From positions 62,001 through 126,000 of the forward strand of contig NZ_LNCD01000051.1 in NCBI RefSeq assembly GCF_001542405.1: a stretch of DNA of 64,000 nt. The letters run 5' to 3'. Position numbers and translations under genes: made by a program. This document shows positions 51,677 through 62,731 of this stretch, one piece after another. Source of the stretch: Rhizobium altiplani. Lineage in GTDB: Bacteria > Pseudomonadota > Alphaproteobacteria > Rhizobiales > Rhizobiaceae. The stretch's first letter is position 1; each line of letters begins with the position of its first letter. The notes beneath the pieces are model-generated. The model saw nothing but the letters and a program-made list of their open reading frames with translations. It ran no database searches and had not been told where the DNA came from.

Positions 51677-52183
51677 TTGATCCATATTCGCAATGCCCGC
51701 GAAGACGAAGCGGAGCTCTTGAGCGAGATCGGAGTAAGAGCCTGGCAGAAGGCCATGGCGGCCATCGGCGAAGGGGATGCCATGGTCGATGCCGCCCGAA
51801 GTGCGTTTTTCAATTTCGTCGCAAGTAGCTGGATCACCGTCACTCTCATCGAATGGAACGGACATCCGGCAGGATGGGCAGCACGCGAGAGCCTCGACGA
51901 GAAGATTTCGGATTTCTGGATTGATCCTGCCTTTGTCGGTCATGGTCTCGGAACGGCACTTTTGCAGAATATCGAAGAAGACATCGCCGCGCAGGGCTTC
52001 GATACGGCTATGATGCAGACGCACTCAGGGAACTCCGAAGCGATCAGCTTTTTCCAGAAGCATGGATACGCAATTCATTGGCTATCAATTGCCTACAATC
52101 CCAAGCTCGATCGTGATGTACCGTCCGTCGGCCTGTCAAAGTCACTGGAATCTGCGGACGATGGCACTTACGGGCTAGTCTAG
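51677..52183 (+). CDS. GNAT-family N-acetyltransferase
   Basis: A 168-residue protein. The start is TTG 51677 (MIHIRNAREDEAELL) or GTG 51674; GGAG at 51667-51670 fits 51677 better. Motif A of the fold is DFWIDPAFVGHGLGTALLQNIEEDIAAQG at about 78-106, and the tail motif is SEAISFFQKHGYAIHW. Substrate unknown. Its last 9 bases overlap the end of the convergent DUF1294 pseudogene. Confidence 0.8.
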   Translation: MIHIRNAREDEAELLSEIGVRAWQKAMAAIGEGDAMVDAARSAFFNFVASSWITVTLIEWNGHPAGWAARESLDEKISDFWIDPAFVGHGLGTALLQNIEEDIAAQGFDTAMMQTHSGNSEAISFFQKHGYAIHWLSIAYNPKLDRDVPSVGLSKSLESADDGTYGLV

Positions 52184-52485
52184 CAACTGACCTTCCAGCG
52201 TGAGGTAGCCGAGAGCGCCCGATAGCAGAAGCGCAGCCACCACATGAAAGACGACGATCGCTCTGAGGTTCGATCGGAAGGGTTCCTTTCGGGTCTTGTG
52301 GCGCAGGAGCCGTTGCGCGCAAACAGCGCCGAGGCTGCCGCCGACGAATGCAAGCGTCAGCAGGTCCTCTCGCTGATCCGCGTGCCATGGTGGCGAGAGG
52401 CTTGCTTGTCGAGGAAATAGATCGAGAACACGAAGGCATTCAGTGGCAGGAAAAGCGCGATGAACTTGAGGATATCGGTTGCCAT
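52175..52485 (-). pseudogene. DUF1294 family membrane protein, frameshifted
   Basis: From ATG 52485 (or 52488) the minus strand reads MATDILKFIALFLPLNAF and YFLDKQASRHHGTRISER, then hits a stop. The next frame carries on with LLTLAFVGGSLGAVCAQ, HKTRKEPFRSNL and a last membrane helix to the TAG at 52177. Together they make a typical DUF1294 protein (about 100 residues, three to four helices). A single missing base near 52370-52375, in the GAGAGGACC stretch, would restore the frame. It is too short in either frame to work. Confidence 0.78.
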
Positions 52486-52627
52486 CATGCGGGTCACGCT
52501 AGCGACATTGAGTTAACACGCCCCAAACCGGTTGGCTCCCCGCCGCGGAATAGCCGAAAGCCTTGCACCGGCAAGCCATTTCCGTTACCTCACCAGTTGA
52601 AAAGAACAGCCTGAAAAGAGCATCTCA

Positions 52628-54130
52628 ATGACCATTGTCGACGTTCGCACGCCCGATCCGAAACGCTTCATTCCCGGCGCCACTGGCGATTGGGAAGTCA
52701 TCATCGGCATGGAAGTCCATGCGCAGGTGCTGTCGAATTCGAAGCTGTTCTCGGGTGCAGCAACGGAATTCGGCAAGCCGCAGAATTCCAACGTGTCGCT
52801 CGTCGATGCGGCCATGCCCGGCATGTTGCCCGTTATCAACGAGGAATGTGTCAGGCAGGCCGTCCGGACTGGCCTGGGCCTGAAGGCGCAGATCAACAAG
52901 CGCTCGCTGTTTGATCGCAAGAACTACTTTTATCCCGACCTGCCGCAGGGCTATCAGATCTCGCAGTACAAAGATCCGATCGTCGGAGAGGGCAAGATCA
53001 TCATCTCCCTCGGCCCCGATCGCCAGGGTCAGTTCGAGGATATCGAGATCGGCATCGAGCGTCTGCATCTGGAGCAGGACGCCGGCAAGTCGTTGCACGA
53101 CCAGCATGCCACCATGTCCTACGTCGACTTGAACCGCTCGGGCGTCGCTCTGATGGAGATCGTCTCCAAGCCGGATATGCGCTCGTCGGATGAAGCCAAG
53201 GCTTACATGACGAAGCTGCGCTCGATCGTCCGCTATCTCGGCACCTGCGACGGTAACATGGACGAAGGCTCGATGCGCGCTGACGTCAACGTCTCCGTCC
53301 GTCGTCCGGGCGAAGGCTTCGGCACGCGTTGCGAGATCAAGAACGTCAACTCCATCCGCTTCATTGGCCAGGCAATCGAATATGAAGCCCGGCGCCAGAT
53401 CGGCGTTCTTGAGGACGGGGGGCAGATCGAGCAGGAGACCCGTCTCTTCGACCCGAACAAGGGCGAGACGCGTTCGATGCGTTCCAAGGAAGATGCGCAC
53501 GACTACCGCTACTTCCCGGATCCGGACCTGCTGCCGCTGGAGTTCGACGATGCCTTCGTCAAGGCGCTCGAAGCCGACCTGCCGGAATTGCCTGATGACA
53601 AGAAGGAGCGCTTCGTGCGCGAACTCGGTCTTTCGATCTACGACGCTTCCGTCCTGGTCTCGGAAAAGGCGATCGCCGACTATTTCGAAGCCGTGGCGGA
53701 GGGCCGCGACGGCAAGACGGCTGCCAACTGGGTCATCAACGATCTGCTCGGCGCCCTGAACCGCACGGGCAAGAGCATCGAGGAAACATCCGTTTCGCCG
53801 GCTCAGCTTGGTGCGATCATTGACCTCATCAAAGCGGAGACTATTTCCGGAAAGATCGCGAAGGACCTGTTCGAAATCGTGCTGAACGAGGGTGGCGATC
53901 CGGCCGAGATCGTCGAAACCAGAGGCATGAAGCAGGTGACCGATACCGGCGCGATCGAACGGGCCGTGGACGAGATCATCGCCGCCAACCCCGATCAGGT
54001 CGCAAAGGTCCAGGCCAAGCCAACGCTTGCGGGGTGGTTCGTTGGTCAGGTCATGAAGGCCACCGGCGGCAAGGCCAACCCGCAGGCCGTCCAGGCTCTC
54101 GTGAAAGCGAAGCTCGGCATCGAGGAGTAA
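52628..54130 (+). CDS. gatB: Aspartyl/glutamyl-tRNA amidotransferase subunit B
   Basis: A 500-residue kinase-like subunit of GatCAB. The start region [24 protein letters not shown] is diagnostic, as are [28 protein letters not shown] and [14 protein letters not shown]. The YqeY-like tail domain covers the last 150 residues. It is followed 4 bp later by a GNAT gene. Confidence 0.97.
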   Translation: MTIVDVRTPDPKRFIPGATGDWEVIIGMEVHAQVLSNSKLFSGAATEFGKPQNSNVSLVDAAMPGMLPVINEECVRQAVRTGLGLKAQINKRSLFDRKNYFYPDLPQGYQISQYKDPIVGEGKIIISLGPDRQGQFEDIEIGIERLHLEQDAGKSLHDQHATMSYVDLNRSGVALMEIVSKPDMRSSDEAKAYMTKLRSIVRYLGTCDGNMDEGSMRADVNVSVRRPGEGFGTRCEIKNVNSIRFIGQAIEYEARRQIGVLEDGGQIEQETRLFDPNKGETRSMRSKEDAHDYRYFPDPDLLPLEFDDAFVKALEADLPELPDDKKERFVRELGLSIYDASVLVSEKAIADYFEAVAEGRDGKTAANWVINDLLGALNRTGKSIEETSVSPAQLGAIIDLIKAETISGKIAKDLFEIVLNEGGDPAEIVETRGMKQVTDTGAIERAVDEIIAANPDQVAKVQAKPTLAGWFVGQVMKATGGKANPQAVQALVKAKLGIEE

Positions 54131-54134
54131 GACC

Positions 54135-54638
54135 GTGTATTTCGTGCGCACTGCCAGCGAGGGTGATCTCAGCAAGATGCGCACTTTGCTGGATGAGGGT
54201 TTTCGCGCGACCTACGCGGGCCTCTACGGCGAAGCAAAGGTGAATGAGATCATTGCTCACCTTTTTTCGCCGGCTGCGCTTCAGGCGCGGCTGGCGAAGA
54301 AGAATGCGGAGTTCCTCGTTGCCGACAACGGCAAGGACATCGGCGGCATCGGTTATGCCGCCATGTCCGACGAGATGACAAAAACCGTCATGCTGCACCT
54401 GCTCTATGTCCGTCCGCCGCTGCATCGCCAGGGCATCGGTCGGGAGATCTTTGCCGAGTTGGAAACCTGCTTTCCCGATGCCGAAATCATGCGCCTCGAG
54501 GTCGAGCCGCGAAACAAGACGGCGATCGCTTTCTACCATGCTCACGGCTTCGAGGATGTCGGCCGCAATGAAAATGACGGGCCGGGCCAATCCGGCATAC
54601 CGACGCTGATCCTCGAAAAATTTCTCGAACAGCGCTAG
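54135..54638 (+). CDS. GNAT-family N-acetyltransferase
   Basis: A 167-residue protein from GTG 54135, closely behind gatB (GGAGTAAGACC serves as ribosome site). Motif A is LLYVRPPLHRQGIGREIFAELETCFPDAE at about 90-118, then VEPRNKTAIAFYHAHGFEDVG. This is the RimI-like layout, but the substrate is unknown. A second GNAT gene follows 14 bp after. Confidence 0.85.
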   Translation: MYFVRTASEGDLSKMRTLLDEGFRATYAGLYGEAKVNEIIAHLFSPAALQARLAKKNAEFLVADNGKDIGGIGYAAMSDEMTKTVMLHLLYVRPPLHRQGIGREIFAELETCFPDAEIMRLEVEPRNKTAIAFYHAHGFEDVGRNENDGPGQSGIPTLILEKFLEQR

Positions 54639-54652
54639 GCCGCAATACGATC

Positions 54653-55114
54653 ATGAGCCAAACCACGATTCGCGAGGCACGCAGCTCCGACGTCGCCGCG
54701 CTGGTTGCCATCTTTGCCGCTGATGAACTCGGCGGTCACGGCGACACGACCGCGCCCGAGATACTCGGCAAGTATCTTCGGGCTTTCGAGCGGATTGCTT
54801 CATCGCCCGACCAAACGCTTTACGTCGCGGAGCGTGACGGGCAGGTCGTAGGCACATTTCAGACCATGGTCGTGACGTCGCTGATCGGTCGTGGCTCCTC
54901 GTCGATGATCATTGAGGCGGTGCAGACGCGGGGTGACATGCGTGGCCAGGGCATCGGTGCCCAGATGATTGAGTTTGCCATTGCGGAGGCAAAACGTCGC
55001 GGTTTGCGGCTCGTGCAACTGACGTCGAATGCCAGCCGCACGGATGCGCACCGCTTCTACGACCGACTTGGTTTCAAGCAATCGCATCTCGGCTTCAAGA
55101 TGGCGCTGAAATGA
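54653..55114 (+). CDS. GNAT-family N-acetyltransferase
   Basis: A 153-residue protein with TTIREARSSDVAALVAIFAADELGGHG at the start and motif A AVQTRGDMRGQGIGAQMIEFAIAEAKRRG at about 89-117. The tail SNASRTDAHRFYDRLGFKQSHLGFK is typical. It is in tandem with the preceding GNAT gene but belongs to a different subgroup, so the two are not a recent duplication. Confidence 0.87.
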   Translation: MSQTTIREARSSDVAALVAIFAADELGGHGDTTAPEILGKYLRAFERIASSPDQTLYVAERDGQVVGTFQTMVVTSLIGRGSSSMIIEAVQTRGDMRGQGIGAQMIEFAIAEAKRRGLRLVQLTSNASRTDAHRFYDRLGFKQSHLGFKMALK

Positions 55115-55218
55115 GCCGGTGTGGCACCGGAATCACTGGACAATACGGATCGCTGGCGGCATAAGCGAGGGATCAAATTCTGGTCCCGCTTGCCTTCCGG
55201 CTAGCTCAAGGAAAAGAC

Positions 55219-55617
55219 ATGAAGAATCTCCTCGTGCAAATCTTCACCTGGTGGAACGGTCAGACGATCGGTACGCGTTTTGCGACCTGGCGTTTTGGCA
55301 AGCGCGTCGGTGAAGACGAATTGGGTAACGTTTATTACGAAGGCGGTATGTCATCCTACGGTCTTCCGAAGCGTTGGGTGATCTACAAGGGTTATGCCGA
55401 AGCCTCTGCAATTCCGCCGGGCTGGCATGGCTGGATGCATCATCGCACGAATGTCCCGCCGAGCCAGGAAAACTACGTTGCCAAGGAATGGCAGAAGCCG
55501 CATCGCGCGAACCCGACCGGCTCGCCGCAGGCTTATCGTCCGCCGGGCTCGCTCGTCGTTCCCGGCGAACGTCCGCGGGTTACCGGCGACTACGACGCCT
55601 GGACGCCTGGCAACTGA
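55219..55617 (+). CDS. NDUFA12-type accessory subunit of complex I
   Basis: A 132-residue homologue of the mitochondrial B17.2 subunit (NDUFA12). It contains GTRFATWRFGKRVGEDELGNVYYE, RWVIYKGYAEASAIPPGWHGWMHH and the Pro-rich C-terminus YRPPGSLV. In alphaproteobacteria this supernumerary subunit binds the peripheral arm. It lies far from the nuo operon, which fills the first 14 kb of this window. AAGGAAAAGAC precedes the ATG. Confidence 0.93.
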   Translation: MKNLLVQIFTWWNGQTIGTRFATWRFGKRVGEDELGNVYYEGGMSSYGLPKRWVIYKGYAEASAIPPGWHGWMHHRTNVPPSQENYVAKEWQKPHRANPTGSPQAYRPPGSLVVPGERPRVTGDYDAWTPGN

Positions 55618-55722
55618 GCAGCTGGTCGCCGACCCTGCTTTTAGCCACAATTGACTATTACCCGCAGAATGGCCGCAGCGATTGCGGCCTTCGATTTTCA
55701 GACGCTGTGGAGACGGGCAGAT

Positions 55723-56154
55723 ATGAAGCTTATCACGCGGAACCAGCTCCTGCGTGCCGCCGGGCTTTCCCTGGTGCTTGGCTCGATCCTCCTGCCGCAG
55801 GCTGCCTCCGCTGCCCGCATTGAGAACTCGGTTGCCGTTTTCTCCGGCCTCGACAAGATCACCGGCCGTATCACCACCTTCGACGTCTATGTCAACGAGA
55901 CCGTGCAGTTCGGTGCGCTGCAGGTGACGCCGAAGGCCTGCTATTCGCGCGATCAGGCGGAAGCGCAGAAGATAGATGGTTTTGTGGAAGTCGACGAGAT
56001 CACGCTCGACCGTAAGATCCGCCGCATCTTCACCGGCTGGATGTTTGCCGACAGCCCCGGTCTCAATGCCGTAGAGCATCCGATCTATGACGTCTGGCTA
56101 AAGGACTGCAAGCAGAACTCGGACGTTCCCGCGCCTGACAAGGCAGCCAACTAG
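55723..56154 (+). CDS. DUF2155 domain exported protein
   Basis: A 143-residue protein from ATG 55723 with a signal peptide (AAGLSLVLGSILLPQAASAA). The DUF2155 core follows: VAVFSGLDKITGRITTFDVYVNETVQFGALQVTPKACYSRD and FTGWMFADSPGLNAVEHPIYDVWLKDC. The two cysteines may pair. It is a periplasmic protein of unknown function commonly found beside the NDUFA12 and aat genes in rhizobia. An ATG at 55669 is an alternative start. Confidence 0.88.
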   Translation: MKLITRNQLLRAAGLSLVLGSILLPQAASAARIENSVAVFSGLDKITGRITTFDVYVNETVQFGALQVTPKACYSRDQAEAQKIDGFVEVDEITLDRKIRRIFTGWMFADSPGLNAVEHPIYDVWLKDCKQNSDVPAPDKAAN

Positions 56155-56157
56155 TTC

Positions 56158-56772
56158 CTAGAATTCAAGGTGCGGCGATTCCATTGCCGCCGTGAGGATG
56201 TGGGCGTACTCATTCTTCGGAACATCGATCGCCCCGAACGTCTTCAGGTGCTCGGTCGTAAACTGCGTATCGAGCAAGGTGAAACCCTTGGCGCGCAGCC
56301 GTTCCACCAGATGAACGAGGCAGATCTTCGAGGCGTCGGTCCGCCGCGAGAACATGCTTTCGCCGAAGAATGCCGAGCCCAGCGACACTCCGTATAATCC
56401 GCCGACAAGTTCGTCGCCGTCCCAGGCCTCGACCGAGTGAGCATGGCCGATACGATGCAGTGTCGAATATAGCGTCTTGATGGTCTGATTGATCCAGGTG
56501 CTGGGCCTGTCCCCGGTCTCCGCCGCACAGGCCGCAATGACCGCGTCGAAATCGTAATTGAAGCGGATATCGAACGGCTTGCGCCGGATCGTCTTGGCGA
56601 GGCTTTTGGAAACGTGGAATTCGTCGAGCGGCAGGACGCCGCGAAGGTCGGGCTCGACCCAGAATATTTCTGGGTCGTCAGCCGATTCGGCCATTGGGAA
56701 AAGACCGATAGAGTAGGCGCGCAGGAGGATTTCCGGTGTTATGCCTGGAGACTTCCTGCGCGATCCTGCCAT
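56158..56772 (-). CDS. aat: Leucyl/phenylalanyl-tRNA-protein transferase
   Basis: A 204-residue enzyme that adds Leu or Phe to N-terminal Arg/Lys for the N-end rule (ClpS/ClpAP degradation). The start [17 protein letters not shown], then [50 protein letters not shown] and [21 protein letters not shown] are diagnostic. It sits downstream of accC on the same strand, 6 bp away. Confidence 0.95.
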   Translation of the reverse strand: MAGSRRKSPGITPEILLRAYSIGLFPMAESADDPEIFWVEPDLRGVLPLDEFHVSKSLAKTIRRKPFDIRFNYDFDAVIAACAAETGDRPSTWINQTIKTLYSTLHRIGHAHSVEAWDGDELVGGLYGVSLGSAFFGESMFSRRTDASKICLVHLVERLRAKGFTLLDTQFTTEHLKTFGAIDVPKNEYAHILTAAMESPHLEF

Positions 56773-56778
56773 TCTTTG

Positions 56779-58125
<1,347 letters not shown>

Positions 58126-58135
58126 GACGCCCGCC

Positions 58136-58612
58136 TTATTCGATGACGACGAGGGCTTGGCCGTATTCGACGGGGCTTCCGTCCTCGACGAGGATTTCGG
58201 TGATCTTGCCGGATTTCGGCGAAGGAATCTGGTTCATGGTCTTCATCGCTTCGATGATGAGCAGCGTCTGGCCTTCCTTCACGGTCGCGCCGAGCTCGAT
58301 GAAGGCGCGTGCACCGGGAGCCGGAGCCATGTAGGCGGTGCCGACCATCGGAGCGCTGACAGTGTTGGCAGGGTTGCGTGCCGCCGCTGCCGGAGCCGCA
58401 GGTGCTGCAGCTGCCGGGGCCGCTACGGCCGGAGCCGCTGCGAACGCGGGCGCAGCCATCGGAGCCTGAATGTACTGGGTGTTGCCGGCGCGCGAAACGC
58501 GGATGCGCAGATCGTCCTGCTCGACTTCGATTTCCGTCAGATCCGTGTCGTTGAGGATGTTCGCGAGGTCGCGGATCAGCGCCTGGTCGATACCGTTTTT
58601 CTTCTCAGCCAT
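58136..58612 (-). CDS. accB: Acetyl-CoA carboxylase, biotin carboxyl carrier protein
   Basis: A 158-residue carrier. It has an N-terminal helical and beta part (about 1-48), an Ala/Pro-rich flexible linker (about 50-82) and a biotinyl domain with the modified lysine at K124 in EAMKTMN. It is the substrate of BirA encoded at 13.8 kb. The order aroQ-accB-accC is the usual alphaproteobacterial operon. Confidence 0.97.
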   Translation of the reverse strand: MAEKKNGIDQALIRDLANILNDTDLTEIEVEQDDLRIRVSRAGNTQYIQAPMAAPAFAAAPAVAAPAAAAPAAPAAAARNPANTVSAPMVGTAYMAPAPGARAFIELGATVKEGQTLLIIEAMKTMNQIPSPKSGKITEILVEDGSPVEYGQALVVIE

Positions 58613-58634
58613 GAGTGTTTGCCCTGTCTTCTTT

Positions 58635-59072
58635 TTATGCCGTAAGATTCTTCAGCGCCTGGAGCGCCAGAATATAGCTGTAAGGCCCGAAGCCGCAGAT
58701 GACGCCTTTCACCGCTGGCGCGATCATCGACTTGTGGCGGAATTCTTCCCGCGCGTGAACGTTGGAGATATGGAGCTCTATTACCGGAATGGAAATAGCG
58801 CGAATTGCATCGTGGAGCGCGACCGACGTATGCGTGTAGGCGCCCGCATTGATCGCGACACCAACGGCCTTATCGTTCGCTTCATGGAACCAATCAACGA
58901 GCGTGCCTTCGTGATTGCTCTGGCGAAAATCAATATCGAAGCCGAGCTCACGCCCGGCCGCCTTGCAGTCCGCCTCGATATCCTGAAGGGTCTTGCCACC
59001 ATAGATGCCGGGCTCTCTTTTGCCGAGCATGTTCAGGTTGGGGCCGTTCAGGACGAATATCGTTTGCGTCAT
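58635..59072 (-). CDS. aroQ: 3-dehydroquinate dehydratase, type II
   Basis: A 145-residue shikimate-pathway enzyme. The start TIFVLNGPNLNMLGKREPGIYGG contains the active loop with Arg and Tyr. SNHEGTLVDWFHEA and the HISNVHAREEFRHKS segment complete the site. ATG 59072 was chosen over 59084 because the GGAA site and conservation fit. Confidence 0.95.
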   Translation of the reverse strand: MTQTIFVLNGPNLNMLGKREPGIYGGKTLQDIEADCKAAGRELGFDIDFRQSNHEGTLVDWFHEANDKAVGVAINAGAYTHTSVALHDAIRAISIPVIELHISNVHAREEFRHKSMIAPAVKGVICGFGPYSYILALQALKNLTA

Positions 59073-59216
59073 CGAATGTTCCAATAAGTGCGGGACGGCA
59101 ACCTATAGACTCCCCACGGGCCTAATGAAAGCCCTTTGGGAAGCGCAGCCCAAATCCCGCCATATTTGTCCACATGGCTGAAACGCTTCGATTTTGGCGA
59201 TTTGATGAGCGTCGCC

Positions 59217-59975
59217 TCAGCAACTCGTCTTGCCGCAGGCGCGCATATTCTTCACCTTGGCTTCAAGGTCGTCGAAGCCAACCGCGCCTTGAACGAGCTC
59301 GTTGCCGACCACATAAGACGGTGTGCCTGTGATGCCGAGGCTCTGAGCAAGGTCATAGGTTTCCTTGACGGAAGCATCGCTGGAGCTCTTGGCCATCTCA
59401 TCCCTTATCTGCTTTTCGCTGACGCCAAGGGACTCTGCGACTTCGAGAGCGCTCGCTTCGTCGGCGCGGCCGTCGCGCCCAAGCAATGCGATATGGAACT
59501 GGCTATATTTCTGCGGCGCCAGTTTGCGGAATGCGTCGGATACCTTGTGGGCGGCAACCGATTCCGGTCCGAGGATTGGGAATTCCTTGAGCACGAAGCG
59601 GACGTTCTTGTCTTTTTCGAGCATCGTCTGCATGTCCGAAAGCGCATGCCTGCAATAGCCGCAATTGTAATCGAAGAATTCGACGATCGTGATGTCGCCC
59701 TTCGGGTTGCCGATCGCCAAGTCATACTTCGAATCGAAGATCGTCGACTTGTTGTCAGCAATCACGGCGTTGGCTTTAACGAGGCGCGCCTGCTCCTGCT
59801 TCTTCTGCAGCGCATCCTGAACATCGAGCATGATCTCTGGATTTTCAATCAGGTATTGCTTGATGAACTCGCCGAACTCCTTCTTCTGCGCGTCGTCGAG
59901 TGCTGCCGCCGGATAGGCAGTTGCCACCGAGGCAGTGAGCGCGAGCGCGGTGAAGATTTTCGGAAGTATGGCCAT
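59217..59975 (-). CDS. DsbA-family thiol:disulfide oxidoreductase
   Basis: A 252-residue exported thioredoxin-fold protein. The signal peptide is FTALALTASVATAYPAAA. An N-terminal helical extension follows (FIKQYLIENPEIMLDVQDAL), then the active site CGYC at C105/C108 (FFDYNCGYCRHAL) and GTPSYVVGNELVQG with the cis-proline. This extension is typical of ScsC/Com1-like DsbA proteins, which often trimerise. It should act in periplasmic disulfide formation or isomerisation. Confidence 0.9.
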   Translation of the reverse strand: MAILPKIFTALALTASVATAYPAAALDDAQKKEFGEFIKQYLIENPEIMLDVQDALQKKQEQARLVKANAVIADNKSTIFDSKYDLAIGNPKGDITIVEFFDYNCGYCRHALSDMQTMLEKDKNVRFVLKEFPILGPESVAAHKVSDAFRKLAPQKYSQFHIALLGRDGRADEASALEVAESLGVSEKQIRDEMAKSSSDASVKETYDLAQSLGITGTPSYVVGNELVQGAVGFDDLEAKVKNMRACGKTSC

Positions 59976-60186
59976 TATATCCTCGTCATCAGCAGTTTAC
60001 ATGCGTCGGTTCTAGGCGTCGAATAACACTGCCCGGTTAACGGCGGCACGCCGCTGCCGCCAAATTACGGTGCGTCCGGTCGTCTTCAAACAGGAATTTT
60101 CGCATCCGCGGTTCAATCGCGGGATTGTGATGACCCGATTATTGCGGCAATTGTCTGGCCGCAAGCAAAGTTAAAGAGAAGCGATC

Positions 60187-61344
60187 TTGTTTTCCATTTC
60201 CCAACGCAGCGAAGTCGAACCCTTTCATGCCATGGATGTTCTGGCGGAGGCGACAAGGCGGCGAGCGAACGGCCATCCGGTCATTTCCATGGCCGTCGGC
60301 CAGCCATCCCATCCGGCGCCGCGGGCCGCGCGGGAGGCAGCGCAGGCTGCGCTTGTGGAGGGCAAGATCGGCTACACGGACGCGCTTGGTACGACGAGAC
60401 TGAAACAAGCGCTGGCCGACCATTATCGCGGCCGTCACGGGCTGGAAATCGATCCTGCACGGATCGCGATAACGACGGGTTCTTCCGCCGGCTTCAATTT
60501 GGCGTTTCTCTCGCTGTTCGATGCCGGCGACGCGGTCGCGATTGCCCGGCCGGGCTATCCCGCCTACCGCAACATCCTCGGCGCGTTGGGGTTGAGGGTG
60601 ATCGAGGTGCCGGTAACGGCCGAAACCCACTTCACGTTGACGCCCGAGAGTCTCGAGGCCGCGCAAACGGCAAACAATGTCAGGCTGAAGGGCGTTCTGC
60701 TGGCGAGCCCCGCCAACCCGACAGGTACCGTGACCGGCCGCCAGGGGCTGAAGTCCTTGGCCGACTATTGCGCGGCCAATTCGATCGCGTTCATTTCAGA
60801 CGAAATCTACCACGGACTGACCTTTGCCGGCGAAGAGACCGGCGCGCTGGAATTGACCGACGAGGCGATCGTCATCAACTCCTTCTCCAAATATTATTGC
60901 ATGACGGGATGGCGGATCGGCTGGATGGTGTTGCCCGAGCGGCTGGTGCGCCCGATCGAGCGCGTCGCGCAAAGCCTCTACATCTCGCCACCCGAACTCT
61001 CGCAGATCGCCGCGACGGCCGCTCTCGGCGCGGCCGCGGAACTCGATGTCTACAAGGCGAGCTACGCGGCCAACCGCGATTTTCTGCTGAAGCGTCTGCC
61101 GGAGATCGGCCTGTCCATCGCATCGCCGATGGATGGCGCCTTCTACGCCTATGTCGACGTAACGCGCTTTACCAATGATAGCATGGCTTTCGCGAAGCGG
61201 ATGTTGGCGGAGATCAACGTCGCCGCAACGCCGGGCCTGGATTTCGACCCGCTGGAAGGTAATCGCTCGATGCGCATGTCCTACGCCGGTTCCGAAGCCG
61301 AGATCATCGAAGCAATCGAACGTATCGCAGCGTGGTTGAAATAA
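60187..61344 (+). CDS. PLP-dependent aminotransferase (class I/II)
   Basis: A 385-residue aspartate-aminotransferase-fold enzyme. The start is TTG 60187, since conserved SQRSEVEPFHAMDVL lies before the first ATG (60232). ASPANPTGTVTG holds the PLP contacts, ISDEIYHGL the aspartate and tyrosine, and NSFSKYYCMTGWRIGW the Schiff-base lysine. It is likely an aspartate- or aromatic-type transaminase; the substrate cannot be fixed from sequence alone. Confidence 0.9.
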   Translation: MFSISQRSEVEPFHAMDVLAEATRRRANGHPVISMAVGQPSHPAPRAAREAAQAALVEGKIGYTDALGTTRLKQALADHYRGRHGLEIDPARIAITTGSSAGFNLAFLSLFDAGDAVAIARPGYPAYRNILGALGLRVIEVPVTAETHFTLTPESLEAAQTANNVRLKGVLLASPANPTGTVTGRQGLKSLADYCAANSIAFISDEIYHGLTFAGEETGALELTDEAIVINSFSKYYCMTGWRIGWMVLPERLVRPIERVAQSLYISPPELSQIAATAALGAAAELDVYKASYAANRDFLLKRLPEIGLSIASPMDGAFYAYVDVTRFTNDSMAFAKRMLAEINVAATPGLDFDPLEGNRSMRMSYAGSEAEIIEAIERIAAWLK

Positions 61345-61422
61345 GTTTCTTCTAATGGAGAGTCTTCTGGAGACTTGCTAATGCAATTTCTGAGCGGCTT
61401 CGCGGCGGGCCGCCCTACTTAC

Positions 61423-62427
61423 TTAGCCGATTTGGCAATTCTCACGGTCGAGCTGCGACACCAGCGCCAGGATCGTTTCTGAAACCGGGGTCGGCGTTGC
61501 CGTCAGGCGGCCCAGTGAAACGACCATTCCCACCAGCGGCGTAATCTCGAGCGACTTTCCCGCCAAGAGGTCTTGCAGCATAGAGGTGCGAACGGGCCCG
61601 ATCTGTCGGGCCTGTTCCAGTCGCTGCTCGACGGACATCCCGACATTCGCGCCGAGCGCCTCTCCGACAGCCTTTACCTCCTTCATGACCTTGCCGATCT
61701 GGACGGTGATTGCCGCATCGGCCATCAGGTTGGACATCAAAGATCGCGTCAGCGCACTTATCGGGTTGAAGGAGGCGTTGCCCATCAGCTTGCTCCAGAT
61801 GTCGTCGCGAATTCGGCGCGAGAGCTTCACGCCGATATCGGCGCGCTGCAGCAGCGCTTCGACGTTGCGCAAATCATAACTGATGTCGCCGGAGGGCTCG
61901 CCGAGGATGAAATGCCCTTTGTTGCTGAGCCTGATCTCACCGGGCTTGCTGACTTCAGCGCCCTGATGGGCGACACAGCCGATGACGCGTTCCGGGCCGA
62001 CAAGTCGCCATAGTTTGCCGCCCTCATCGAGCTCATCGAACTGTAGTTCCGCATGCCCACTGTCCTGATCGCGATGAAAATACCACCACGGAATGCCGTT
62101 GAGGATCATCATCACGCGTGTGCCATCTTTCAGCAGAAGGCCGATTCCCTCTGCGGCGGCGCTGAGCTGGTGGCCCTTTAGCCCGGTGATGAGGAGATCC
62201 TGCGGCGGCAGTTCCCTCGGATTGTCGGTCGCCGTGAGGTTTATGGTGAGGGGTGCTTCTACGTCCGCCTCCATGAGACGCAACCCATCGCGTCGGATGG
62301 CGTCGAGATGAGCGCCGCGGGCAACGACCGAAACTGTCGCCTCTGCGCCGATTGAAGAGGCAAGCTTGGCAGCGATGGCGCCGCCGAGTGCACCGGCGCC
62401 GAAGATGCAGATATTTCTGAAAGACAT
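61423..62427 (-). CDS. Ketopantoate reductase family protein (ApbA/PanE)
   Basis: A 334-residue oxidoreductase with the NADP site FGAGALGGAIAAKLA at the start and the C-terminal ketopantoate reductase domain containing DIWSKLMGNASFNPISALTR with its catalytic lysine and asparagine. Many rhizobia hold several such paralogues that are not PanE, so the true substrate is open. Confidence 0.88.
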   Translation of the reverse strand: MSFRNICIFGAGALGGAIAAKLASSIGAEATVSVVARGAHLDAIRRDGLRLMEADVEAPLTINLTATDNPRELPPQDLLITGLKGHQLSAAAEGIGLLLKDGTRVMMILNGIPWWYFHRDQDSGHAELQFDELDEGGKLWRLVGPERVIGCVAHQGAEVSKPGEIRLSNKGHFILGEPSGDISYDLRNVEALLQRADIGVKLSRRIRDDIWSKLMGNASFNPISALTRSLMSNLMADAAITVQIGKVMKEVKAVGEALGANVGMSVEQRLEQARQIGPVRTSMLQDLLAGKSLEITPLVGMVVSLGRLTATPTPVSETILALVSQLDRENCQIG

Positions 62428-62515
62428 GCGATGTTCTTTCCGCGATTGGTGGTCGCGCTGAACTTAGGTCATCCATTTCTCAAGGCGAGTGATATTTTGA
62501 AGCCGCCGAAAGGTT

Positions 62516-62731
62516 TTAGTGGCCGCTGCCGGGAATAAGTTCGTTCCGGCGAAGCTGGTCGATGGCCGCCACGGCATCTTCGGCAGACCAGCCCGCACGG
62601 ATCGCCGCGGCGATCATCCGGACTTCGGCCTCCTCTTCGATCTTGAGGAACAGTGGTTCTAAGGCCTCTTGAGCCGTAAGAATATGCTCGTTGGGAGGGG
62701 TAACTGAGTGGCGGGTGGCTGGCGTGATCAT
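62516..62731 (-). CDS. Small conserved hypothetical protein
   Basis: A 71-residue protein from ATG 62731 (a GTG at 62737 with AGGAG four bases upstream is an equally good start). The C-terminal half is helical and acidic (FLKIEEEAEVRMIAAAIRAGWSAEDAVAAIDQL), resembling a UBA-like three-helix patch. No family was recognised. Confidence 0.6.
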   Translation of the reverse strand: MITPATRHSVTPPNEHILTAQEALEPLFLKIEEEAEVRMIAAAIRAGWSAEDAVAAIDQLRRNELIPGSGH

